DNA from: CAZSSH01 sp964609825
GTDB taxonomy: Bacteria; Verrucomicrobiota; Lentisphaeria; Victivallales; Victivallaceae
Assembly (NCBI GenBank): GCA_964609825.1
Contig: CAZSSH010000002.1
Location: 310,001-374,000, forward strand
Direction: 5' to 3'
DNA: 64,000 bases
In this document: positions 27,259 through 35,052 of the stretch, piece by piece
How the letters are laid out: every line of letters begins with the position of its first letter
Position numbering within the stretch: the first letter of the stretch is position 1
Translations under genes and position numbers: made by a program
The notes under the pieces: generated by a model
Told to the model about the DNA's origin: nothing
The model's input: only the letters and a program-made list of their open reading frames with translations
The model's database searches: none

Positions 27259-28980
27259 TTGACTATGAAATATTATTTTTGGGTATTCGCGTTTTTTGTG
27301 GTTACTTACCTTGCAGTGCTCGGCGTCCGTCCGATGGTGGTCCCGGATGAGTTCCGCTATGCGCAAATCCCGCTGGAGATGATCTATAACGACAACTTTG
27401 TCTCGCCCACACTCTTGGGCGTCGATTATTTTGAGAAACCGATTTTCGGCTACTGGCTGACGGCGGGATGTTTTAAATTATTCGGGATTAACGCCTTTGC
27501 CGACCGGCTCCCCGCCGCGCTGGGCGCGGGGCTGACCGCCTTATTGATCGCACTCCTGATGGAGCAGCTGTTCCGCGACCGCAAAACCGGAGCGCTGGCG
27601 GCGGTCATTTATCTCTCCTTCGGCCTCGTTTACGGGGTCGGCACCTTTGCCGTGCTGGACAGTCAATTGACCGCGTTTGTAACCGGCATCTCGTTTTGCC
27701 TCTTTTTGGCGGTTTTGGAGCCAAGTTTCACCAAGCGCAAATTTGCACTGCTGGTCCTTACCGGAGTCTTTATGGGGCTCGCTTTTATGACCAAAGGCTT
27801 CCTCGCCTTTGCGGTGCCGGGGCTGGCTCTCGCCGGTTTTCTCGTCTGGGAAAAGCGGTGGAAGGAATTTCTCATCCTGCCGTGGATCCCCCTTATGGTC
27901 GCACTGCTGATGATCACCCCCTGGGCATCGGCCGTCCACCGCGAGCACCCGGATTTCTGGCGTTATTTTACCGTGGTCGAGCATTGGGAACGCTTCACCG
28001 CCGACAACAGCAGCCAGCATCCGGAGCCGTTTTGGTACTTTTTGCCGGTGCTGGCCGGCGGCATCATGCCTTCGGGACTCCTCGTCATCCTGGCCTATCT
28101 GGGCGGCAAGGGCAAGTTCAAAAAATTATTTGACAGCTCACTCATGCGTTTTTGTCTCTCGGCGCTGGTTTTGCCGTTTATTTTTTTCTCCGCATGCAGC
28201 GGCAAACTCGCGACCTACATCCTTCCCTGTCTGCCGCCCCTGGCGATCATGATGGCGATTTTGGTCCGCGAGTATTTCCATAGCGGCAACGAGTACAAAG
28301 GCTTCTCGCGCTTGATGAGCATCTATGGCATTGTGCTGATGATCGCCGCGGCGGGAGGAACTGTCTTTGTGCTGTGTTACACCCGGCTTCCCTTTACGCT
28401 GCCCTTTGCGCTCCCGGTCAAACCGGTGCTGATCACTGCCGGCTTTCTTTTTGTGTACGGCGTACTTTTGGCCTACGGGTACTATTTGAGCTGGCGCGGC
28501 CGTCTCGGCATCTTTTTTGCCGGGATCTCGGTTTGCGCGATTCCCGGAAGCTTTGTGCTGCAACCGGAAATGCTGCGCGGCAAAGCCCCCGAGCAGGCAC
28601 TCCTTGCAGCGGCGGAAACCTTTGCCATCGACACGCAAAAGGACATTTTCATCACCCACCCGACCTTGATGCACGCGGTCGCCTATGTCTACCGGCGACC
28701 GGACGTCAAGCTCTACAAACGTGTCGGCGAGCTCAAATACGGGACCGACGTCGCCAAAACGACCGGCGAACTGTCGCCATTGATCAATGGCAAAATGATG
28801 GCCGAGCTGATTCAGTCGCGCAATCGCGGCAACCTTTATTACATCGAGCGCAATACCACCAAAGAGGAATTCGAACAGGACTTCCGCAATGACTTGAAGC
28901 AGGATATCGTACTCACTCCGGACCGTTATTTGCTGCTCGACAACATCATTATTGTGAAATTCCCGGTCGGCAAGGAATAA
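27259..28980 (+). CDS. ArnT-like glycosyltransferase (GT83 family)
   Basis: Integral membrane transferase that moves a sugar, in E. coli 4-amino-4-deoxy-arabinose, from undecaprenyl phosphate to lipid A. 573 residues from TTG 27259. The first loop PDEFRYAQIPLEMI and FEKPIFGYWL match the ArnT/PMT signature (PDExRYAEI, EKP). About twelve helices follow, then a C-terminal periplasmic domain from about 430. TTG 27259 sits 7 bases from AAAGG (27247-27251), and the ATG at 27265 is the alternative. The sugar donor is not certain. It starts a run with a methyltransferase and carbonic anhydrase. Confidence 0.85.
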   Translation: MTMKYYFWVFAFFVVTYLAVLGVRPMVVPDEFRYAQIPLEMIYNDNFVSPTLLGVDYFEKPIFGYWLTAGCFKLFGINAFADRLPAALGAGLTALLIALLMEQLFRDRKTGALAAVIYLSFGLVYGVGTFAVLDSQLTAFVTGISFCLFLAVLEPSFTKRKFALLVLTGVFMGLAFMTKGFLAFAVPGLALAGFLVWEKRWKEFLILPWIPLMVALLMITPWASAVHREHPDFWRYFTVVEHWERFTADNSSQHPEPFWYFLPVLAGGIMPSGLLVILAYLGGKGKFKKLFDSSLMRFCLSALVLPFIFFSACSGKLATYILPCLPPLAIMMAILVREYFHSGNEYKGFSRLMSIYGIVLMIAAAGGTVFVLCYTRLPFTLPFALPVKPVLITAGFLFVYGVLLAYGYYLSWRGRLGIFFAGISVCAIPGSFVLQPEMLRGKAPEQALLAAAETFAIDTQKDIFITHPTLMHAVAYVYRRPDVKLYKRVGELKYGTDVAKTTGELSPLINGKMMAELIQSRNRGNLYYIERNTTKEEFEQDFRNDLKQDIVLTPDRYLLLDNIIIVKFPVGKE

Positions 28981-28981
28981 C

Positions 28982-29557
28982 ATGAGCCATCTCAAATTTT
29001 TCAAATGTTTTTTGTCCAATCCGGCCAAAATCGGCGCTTTGTGTCCGTCCTCCGAGCATCTTTGCGAGGAAATCGTCAGCAAAATCAACCTTGACCAAGC
29101 CGATGTCATCGTCGAGCTCGGCCCCGGGACGGGCGTCATCACCCGCTCAATTATCCGCGCGGCCAAGCCGGATTGCCGGATTTTGGCCATCGAGCTCGAC
29201 CCGGATTTTTATCAGCAAATGTGCCGCAACTTTGCCGAAGTTGAGATGCATAACGACAACGCCGGCAATCTCGGCGAAATTTTGCGCAAAGCCGGGCTCA
29301 GCAAGGCCAATGCCATCGTCTCCGGGTTGCCGTGGGCGATTTTTCCGGAGGAGTTACAGCGGCAGATTTTGCGCAACATTGCCGACAATTTGACCGATGA
29401 CGGGTACTTCACCACCTTCGCTTATGTGCAGGGGGTGGTGCTCCCGGCCGGATTGCGCTTTAAGAAACTTTTAAAGGAGTCGTTCTCCAAAGTGGAAACC
29501 GGCAAGGTCGTCTGGCGCAATCTCCCGCCAGCCTTTATCTACCGTTGTAAAAAATAA
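28982..29557 (+). CDS. PmtA-like phospholipid N-methyltransferase
   Basis: 191-residue class I SAM methyltransferase. The N-terminus FFKCFLSNPAKIGALCPSS resembles PmtA-type phosphatidylethanolamine N-methyltransferases. VIVELGPGTGVIT is the SAM-binding motif I and LAIELDPDFY the acidic loop, and SGLPWAIFPEE is conserved in the family. rRNA dimethyladenosine transferases share motif I but have an NPPY motif not seen here. It starts one base after the ArnT-like stop, suggesting envelope-lipid work in one operon. Confidence 0.8.
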   Translation: MSHLKFFKCFLSNPAKIGALCPSSEHLCEEIVSKINLDQADVIVELGPGTGVITRSIIRAAKPDCRILAIELDPDFYQQMCRNFAEVEMHNDNAGNLGEILRKAGLSKANAIVSGLPWAIFPEELQRQILRNIADNLTDDGYFTTFAYVQGVVLPAGLRFKKLLKESFSKVETGKVVWRNLPPAFIYRCKK

Positions 29558-29576
29558 CCAAGAGCAAAGGAGCTCC

Positions 29577-30218
29577 ATGGAAGAAGCCATACAAAAATTG
29601 CTGCACGGATTCCGAAATTTCAAAAATTTTTACTGTGTCAACAATCCCGAGCTCTATGACGAAATCAAGCGCGGCCAACGCCCCAAGGTATTGATCATCG
29701 CCTGCTCCGACTCACGGGTCGACCCGGCGATCATCACCAACTCCGACCCCGGCGATATTTTCGTCATCCGCAACGTCGCCAATCTGATCCCGCCCTACCA
29801 ACCCGACCAGCAGTACCACGGGGTCAGCGCGGCGTTGGAGTACGCGGTCAACTTTTTGCAGGTCAAGCACATCATTATTTTGGGCCACTCCGACTGCGGC
29901 GGCATTCGCGCCTTGATGGAACGCAACGAAAACGTGCCGCGCAAAAACGAGTTCCTCGACCAGTGGCTCGACCTGGCGTTGCCCGCCAAGCTGGAGGTCA
30001 ACCAAAACCTGCAAGCCGCCTCCGAGGCCACGCGCCACCGCGCCTGCGAAGAGGCCTCACTGGTTTTGGCGCTCGAAAATTTGCTCACCTTTCCGTGGAT
30101 CAAGACCAAGGTCGACGGCAAAGAGCTGGCGATCCACGGCTGGTATTTTCACATCAAAGCCGGGCAGCTCTTTGAATTTGACTGGTGCTGCAACGAATTC
30201 AAAAAAATCAGTCTGTAA
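29577..30218 (+). CDS. Beta-class carbonic anhydrase
   Basis: Interconverts CO2 and bicarbonate. 213 residues. The zinc site is Cys43 in ACSDSRVDP (with Asp45 and Arg47 as the dyad), His104 and Cys107 in LGHSDCGGIRAL. AAAGGAG (29566-29572) precedes the ATG. It lies 19 bp after the methyltransferase gene and may share its transcript. Confidence 0.95.
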   Translation: MEEAIQKLLHGFRNFKNFYCVNNPELYDEIKRGQRPKVLIIACSDSRVDPAIITNSDPGDIFVIRNVANLIPPYQPDQQYHGVSAALEYAVNFLQVKHIIILGHSDCGGIRALMERNENVPRKNEFLDQWLDLALPAKLEVNQNLQAASEATRHRACEEASLVLALENLLTFPWIKTKVDGKELAIHGWYFHIKAGQLFEFDWCCNEFKKISL

Positions 30219-30231
30219 GCTGCATATTTCC

Positions 30232-30259
30232 TTGCATTTTGCCAAAATTACGGTACATT
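30232..30259 (+). promoter_or_regulatory. Promoter of thyX-pdxA
   Basis: TTGCAT at 30232-30237 and TACATT at 30254-30259, spacer 16 bp. TAAGGA (30292-30296) precedes the ATG at 30303. Confidence 0.5.
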
Positions 30260-30302
30260 AAGCAATAAGACAAATTTATCAATACATGATGTAAGGAATG
30301 CT

Positions 30303-30998
30303 ATGGAACACTTGAATATCCCGCCCGCCAACCACGTCAAAGTCCTTGACGGCCAAGGTTGGGTCGGCCTTATCGATCACTTGGGCTCGGAGGCGACCAT
30401 CGTCAACGCCGCGCGCGTTTCTTTCGGCAAACTCAAAAGCGACATGGATGACCGCGATGTCAAGTTGCTCGACTATTTGATCGAAAACCGCCACACCAGC
30501 CCACTCGAGCACGTGGTTTTTACCTTCAGCGTCCATTGCCCGCTGTTTGTCCGCGGCCAATGGCACCGTCACCGCACCTGGAGCTACAACGAGATTTCAC
30601 GGCGCTACACTGAGATCGATTTGGAGTTTTTCACCCCGGCCGAGCTGCGCCGCCAGGCCGAAGTCAACCGTCAGGCGTCGATCTCCGACCCCGATTTCGA
30701 CGACAGCACACTGCGTCAGGAGATTTATCAGCACAACCTCGACAGCCTTGCTTTGTACGAACATTTGCTCAACTCCGGCGTCTGCCGCGAGCAGGCGCGC
30801 GGCGTGTTGCCGCAGAATATGATGGTGACGTTTTGGGGCACGGTGGATTTGTCCAATCTCCTCCACTTTTTGGAGCTCCGCGACAGCGAGCACGCCCAGA
30901 GTGAAATCCGCGAATACGCGAGCGCCATCAAAGAATTGATCAAACCGATCGTCCCCAACGTAGCGGCCTATTATGCCAAGCGCGGCCAAATCTGGTAA
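30303..30998 (+). CDS. thyX: Flavin-dependent thymidylate synthase
   Basis: Makes dTMP from dUMP using FAD and methylene-tetrahydrofolate. 231 residues. The diagnostic ThyX motif is complete: RHRTWSYNEISRRY (RHR at 89-91). Ser/Arg residues near the C-terminus (HAQSEIREYA) complete the dUMP site. No thyA is present in the window. pdxA starts inside its last 26 bases. Confidence 0.96.
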   Translation: MEHLNIPPANHVKVLDGQGWVGLIDHLGSEATIVNAARVSFGKLKSDMDDRDVKLLDYLIENRHTSPLEHVVFTFSVHCPLFVRGQWHRHRTWSYNEISRRYTEIDLEFFTPAELRRQAEVNRQASISDPDFDDSTLRQEIYQHNLDSLALYEHLLNSGVCREQARGVLPQNMMVTFWGTVDLSNLLHFLELRDSEHAQSEIREYASAIKELIKPIVPNVAAYYAKRGQIW

Positions 30999-31941
30999 GC
31001 TTCCCGTCATCGGGATCACCGTCGGCGATGCGGCCGGAATCGGCCCCGAGCTGGCGGTCAAAGCAGTAAGCAACGACGATTTCCGCCGTCAGGCGGAGTT
31101 TGTTTTGTACGGCCCCGGTGAAGTGATTGCCGAGGCGTGGCGCCGCTGGGGCAAGGGCGAGTACCCCAAGGTAGTTTCGTTCGGCAATCTCAAGTTTGCC
31201 GATCTTGCCATCGGCAAAGCCGACCCCGTTTGCGGCAAAATCGCCTATGACGCCTTGTCGCAGGCAACCTTGGATGCGTTGGCCCGTAAAATTGACGCCA
31301 TTGTCACCGCGCCGATGAATAAATACTCGGTCAATTTGGCCCGCATCCCCTTTACCGGCCACACCGAGCGCATTGCCGAGCTGTGCCGCGTTGAGGATTA
31401 TGTCATGATGCAGTCGGCGGGCGATTTGCGCGTCGTCTTTGTCACCACCCACATTGCCTTAAACGAAGTCGCCAAAGAAGTCACCTTGGAGCGCATCGTC
31501 AAGGTGACAGAGCTTCTTGACAATGCCGTCCGAAGCGACGGGATCAAACACCCCAAAATCGCGATTGCCGGGCTCAACCCCCATGCGGGCGAAAACGGCT
31601 TTATGGGAACCGAGGACGAAACCGTGGTCAAACCGGCGGTTGCCCGATTAAAAGAGCTCGGATTTGACGTCACCGGCCCCTTTCCCTCCGACACCTTGTT
31701 TATCGGGGAAACGCGCCGGCAATTTGACGGCATTGTGAGCATGTACCACGATCAGGGGCACATCCCCTTTAAGATGCTCGCCTTTGACCGCGGGGTCAAC
31801 TCAACCTTGGGGCTGCCGGTCATCCGCACCAGCCCCGACCACGGCACCGCCTTTGCGATTGCCTGGCAGGGCGTCGCCGACACGGGCAGCTTTGACGCCG
31901 CCCTCACGCAGGCGATCCGCCGCGCCAAGTTTCACGATTAA
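30973..31941 (+). CDS. pdxA: 4-hydroxythreonine-4-phosphate dehydrogenase
   Basis: NAD-dependent step of the DXP-dependent pyridoxal phosphate pathway. 322 residues. The N-terminus IGITVGDAAGIGPEL is the PdxA signature. Metal-binding His residues lie in FTGHTERIAEL and MYHDQGHIPFKML. The 26-bp overlap with thyX suggests translational coupling. The stop overlaps the convergent oxidoreductase gene by 4 bp. Confidence 0.94.
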   Translation: MPSAAKSGKLPVIGITVGDAAGIGPELAVKAVSNDDFRRQAEFVLYGPGEVIAEAWRRWGKGEYPKVVSFGNLKFADLAIGKADPVCGKIAYDALSQATLDALARKIDAIVTAPMNKYSVNLARIPFTGHTERIAELCRVEDYVMMQSAGDLRVVFVTTHIALNEVAKEVTLERIVKVTELLDNAVRSDGIKHPKIAIAGLNPHAGENGFMGTEDETVVKPAVARLKELGFDVTGPFPSDTLFIGETRRQFDGIVSMYHDQGHIPFKMLAFDRGVNSTLGLPVIRTSPDHGTAFAIAWQGVADTGSFDAALTQAIRRAKFHD

Positions 31942-32924
31942 AGCTGGATCGTCCGGCCGCTTCGGATGCTCTCATAAGCACCGTCGATAATCCGCAAGGT
32001 CCAGCGGGCGTCCTCAAGCGTGGAGGCGGGGTCTTTGCCCTCCAGCACGCAAGCGGTAAAGGTGCGCGCCTGATTGGCAAAGGAGTCGGCATAGCCGGTG
32101 TCGCCGGAAAGTTTTTCCCCGTTAAAATACAAGGCGTCGCTGATTTTGATGCGCCCCAAAGCACCGACCAGACGGATACCCTCAATATCGTCGCCGAAAG
32201 TGCTTCCCCAGTTTTGCATCACATGCACAATCGCGCCGTCGGCGTACTGGAGCTGGGCGGAGGCGATGTCCTCATCGTCCATCGCAAACACGTTGCGCGC
32301 CGCCATCGCCTGCACGGCGACGGGTTTCCCCACCAATTGCAAGGTTTGATACACCAAGTGCGTCCCCGAGTCGATCAACGCGCCGCCCCAGGCGGTCTCG
32401 TGTTTGCTCCGCCACGAGCCGTCGGCCAATGCGCTGCACAAAAAACTCTGGGTAAAGCTCCCGTACTGGATTTTGCCCAATTTTCCTGATATGATCAACT
32501 CTTTGGCTTGCAATACCGCGCCCCGGTAGGCAAAGTTATGAGCCGGGACAAGGCATCGCTTGGCAGCAGCGGCGAGCTTGACCAATTGCTCGAGCTCGGC
32601 CTCGGTTTTGACCATCGGTTTTTCGGCCAACACATGTTTGCCGTGCTCCAAGGCAAACTTGATTTGCCCGAAGTGATAAGGGTTGACGCTCGAAACGACC
32701 ACCGCGTCAATCTCCGGGCTCGATGCCATTTCCTCAAACGAGACGTAAGCTTTGATGCCGTGACACGCGGCAAAGTCGTTGAGTTTTTGCTGCTGACTTG
32801 CGCGGTCGCCCTCACGCCAGGTGCGGGCGACGCCGACAACTTTACTCTGCGGCGAAGCCGCGAAACCGTTAAAATGATACTCCGAAATAAACCCGGTGTC
32901 CACCAATCCAATGTTGAGTGTCAT
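31938..32924 (-). CDS. Gfo/Idh/MocA-family oxidoreductase
   Basis: 328 residues from the ATG at 32924. The N-terminal Rossmann part (IGLVDTGFISEYHFNGF) has a variant glycine motif. AEKPMVKTEAELEQL is the conserved EKP block, and GGALIDSGTHLVYQTL the catalytic/C-terminal region. Probably an NAD(P)-dependent dehydrogenase on a sugar or cyclitol. It is 19 bp after the alcohol dehydrogenase gene, and both are divergent from an AraC regulator. An upstream in-frame ATG (32963) would overlap the previous gene. Confidence 0.88.
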   Translation of the reverse strand: MTLNIGLVDTGFISEYHFNGFAASPQSKVVGVARTWREGDRASQQQKLNDFAACHGIKAYVSFEEMASSPEIDAVVVSSVNPYHFGQIKFALEHGKHVLAEKPMVKTEAELEQLVKLAAAAKRCLVPAHNFAYRGAVLQAKELIISGKLGKIQYGSFTQSFLCSALADGSWRSKHETAWGGALIDSGTHLVYQTLQLVGKPVAVQAMAARNVFAMDDEDIASAQLQYADGAIVHVMQNWGSTFGDDIEGIRLVGALGRIKISDALYFNGEKLSGDTGYADSFANQARTFTACVLEGKDPASTLEDARWTLRIIDGAYESIRSGRTIQL

Positions 32925-32943
32925 GATTGTTTCTCCATATTTT

Positions 32944-33951
32944 TTATGCTTTGGTCCAGTCAAAAACGACGCCGAAATAATGCTCGCGGTCGGTCCGCAC
33001 CCCCTCGTACGCCATCGGCGCTTCGGCGGGCGGCAGCAAATGGCTCAACAACGGTTTGATCGCTAATTTGCCCTTCGCAATCAAATCAAAAACGATTTGC
33101 GAATTGCGCTCCATCGAGTGTTTGACGAACTTTTCCTGCCGTACTGGGTAGCGCCACTCCGAGGCCCCCTTGATGTTGACGCAGGCGCCGTCATGGCTCT
33201 GGCGGTACATTGTTGTCGCATTGGTCAAATATTCCTGCCGCGGCGTGCCGAGCAAAATCATGTCGCCCAAGGGTTTCACCAAGGGGAGCGCCGCCGCAAT
33301 CGCCGGAGTAAGTCCGCTCGCCTCAATCACCGCATCCGCTCCAGCGCCGCCGGTGATTTGCCGCACCAAACCGGAGACATCTGCCGTCAGCGGGTCGACC
33401 GCAAGATCGATGCCGCACTGTTTCGCCAAATTGCGCCGCGCCGCCGAGGGGTCGAGCCCGATCACCGTCGCCCCGGCGAGCTTGGCGAGTTGCGCCGCCA
33501 GATTGCCGACCGGCCCGAGACCGGAAACCACCACCGTGTCGCCCAACTCCACCGGCGACACCCGGACGGCCGTCATCGCGATGGTGGCCAGCCGAACAAA
33601 GGGAGCCAATGCAAGATCCACCTTTGCCGGGATTTTGAGCGCGAGTTCGCCGGGATCGGCGAGCTGATACGCCCGGTTGCCGCCGTAAAAAAAGACGCGG
33701 TCGCCCACTTGGTAATCCCCCGCATTTTGACCGGCGGCGATCACTTCGCCGACCGCGGTATAGCCGGGAGTGCCGGGGAGCTTGAACCAACTCTCTTTGC
33801 CCGCCAGGCACGACATGTCGGTGCCGGGGCTGACCAAAGTATACATTGTTTTGACGGCAAGTTTGCCCGCCGGGACCGCCGCCGGATCAAACTCCTCGAC
33901 GCCGAGCTCCACTTGAAACGGAGCGGCAAAAACAATTTTCCGCGATTTCAT
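32944..33951 (-). CDS. Zinc-type alcohol dehydrogenase-like protein (MDR family)
   Basis: 335 residues. GroES-like N-terminal domain (LVSPGTDMSCLAGKESWFKLPGTPGYTAVGEV, shortened to LVSPGTDMSCLAG and PGYTAVGEV for recognition), then the Rossmann motif VSGLGPVGNLAAQLAK. The usual catalytic Cys-His pair is not clear, so it may be of the non-classical sorbitol/bi-domain type. AGGAG precedes the ATG. It forms a two-gene operon with the Gfo/Idh/MocA gene, likely oxidising and reducing the same sugar. Confidence 0.85.
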   Translation of the reverse strand: MKSRKIVFAAPFQVELGVEEFDPAAVPAGKLAVKTMYTLVSPGTDMSCLAGKESWFKLPGTPGYTAVGEVIAAGQNAGDYQVGDRVFFYGGNRAYQLADPGELALKIPAKVDLALAPFVRLATIAMTAVRVSPVELGDTVVVSGLGPVGNLAAQLAKLAGATVIGLDPSAARRNLAKQCGIDLAVDPLTADVSGLVRQITGGAGADAVIEASGLTPAIAAALPLVKPLGDMILLGTPRQEYLTNATTMYRQSHDGACVNIKGASEWRYPVRQEKFVKHSMERNSQIVFDLIAKGKLAIKPLLSHLLPPAEAPMAYEGVRTDREHYFGVVFDWTKA

Positions 33952-33988
33952 GTTTTTTCTCCTGATTGGTTAATATTATGAAATACCC

Positions 33989-34017
33989 TTGACAATCACC
34001 CAGCCGCATGGTATGGT
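33989..34017 (+). promoter_or_regulatory. Promoter of the AraC gene at 34121
   Basis: Perfect TTGACA at 33989-33994 and TATGGT at 34012-34017, spacer 17 bp. The transcript start near 34024 rules out an in-frame ATG inside this promoter as the start codon. Confidence 0.65.
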
Positions 34018-34120
34018 AAATAACCGATATTTTCCTGATTGCAGTGGTGATTTTTATTTTAATATAGCCAAATCCGGATCATATTTCGTTGGCGGAAATT
34101 TCGAAAAGTTGTCAAAAATT

Positions 34121-35017
34121 ATGAAAAATACGATTTCATCCATTGCCCCCGTGTTGCGGCACGTCCGCTACAATTTGATCAAAACGCTGGCATCGTCGTA
34201 CATTGACCCGGAGTATGTTTTTTGCTTTGTCAAAGCGGGCAAGGGACTCTATGTGATCGACGGGCGCGAGTATCCGGTGGAGGCGGGCGACATGGTGCTT
34301 TTGCCGCCTTACAAGCAGCACATCGTTTGCAGTTGCCCCGGGGAGACGATGGAGGAGTGCGTCATTCACTTTGATCTCTTTTGCTGCAAGGCGACCGCAA
34401 GGCGGCCGATGCCCGCCTTTGCCGAATTTGTCCGTCATGCCGACGACCCGGAGACAACGTTGGCCGATGTTTTCAACTTTCGCCGCCAACCGCCCCCGGC
34501 GGTGCAATCGCAGTGCTTCCGCCACTATGATTTTTTGCGCCGCGAGCTCAACAGCGACGACCCGGAGGAGATCAAAATTCTGCGGCAACGAGCCGCGATT
34601 TTGGAGATCATCGCCTTGTTTCTCAGTCAAACCGATCAGGTCACAAGCGGCAAAGGCCAGTCGCGCAACTGGCTTAACATCGAGCAGGCGATCGGCTACA
34701 TCCACCGCCACTACCGGCGGCCGCTGCCGCTTGCGGAAATCAGCGGCGAGGCCGGGATCAGCAAGACTTACTTTTGCTTGCTGTTCCGCCAATACACCGG
34801 GACTACCATCCATCAATTTGTCACCGGTCTCAGGCTCGAAAAAGCGCGGCAACTGATGGCCGACCCCAAGCTCAAACTCGCCGAAATCGCCGAGGAAACC
34901 GGCTTGGGGAGCATCCACAATTTATGCAAACTCTTTCAAAAACACTACGGGGAAACTCCGGGACAGTTTCGCGACCGGCCGACCGGCAAAAACGACAGAA
35001 AAAGCGACCGGACCTGA
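34121..35017 (+). CDS. AraC-family transcriptional regulator with cupin sensor
   Basis: 298 residues from the ATG at 34121. The N-terminal AraC cupin (VDGREYPVEAG-like stretch: YVIDGREYPVEAGDMVLLPP) binds a ligand. The C-terminal double HTH has PLAEISGEAGISKTYFCLLF and LAEIAEETGLGSIHNLCKLF. It is divergent from the alcohol dehydrogenase/Gfo-Idh operon, its likely target. No Shine-Dalgarno sequence is evident, but the promoter position supports this start. A hairpin in its last codons probably terminates the facing gene. Confidence 0.88.
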   Translation: MKNTISSIAPVLRHVRYNLIKTLASSYIDPEYVFCFVKAGKGLYVIDGREYPVEAGDMVLLPPYKQHIVCSCPGETMEECVIHFDLFCCKATARRPMPAFAEFVRHADDPETTLADVFNFRRQPPPAVQSQCFRHYDFLRRELNSDDPEEIKILRQRAAILEIIALFLSQTDQVTSGKGQSRNWLNIEQAIGYIHRHYRRPLPLAEISGEAGISKTYFCLLFRQYTGTTIHQFVTGLRLEKARQLMADPKLKLAEIAEETGLGSIHNLCKLFQKHYGETPGQFRDRPTGKNDRKSDRT

Positions 35018-35030
35018 AACTCAGATCCGG
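34999..35030 (-). terminator. Likely terminator of the glycosidase operon, inside the end of the AraC gene
   Basis: Stem CCGGACCTGA / TCAGATCCGG (35008-35017 and 35021-35030, one mismatch, 3-nt loop). On the minus strand a T-run (plus 34999-35003) follows after 4 bases. It overlaps the AraC stop codon. Confidence 0.55.
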
Positions 35031-35052
35031 CCGCGCCAAAAGGGGCTGTCGT

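Noticed and set aside
33989..34120. Longer N-terminus of the AraC protein (start at 33989)
   Set aside because: That codon lies inside the -35 box of the predicted promoter, and the extra residues do not look like the family.
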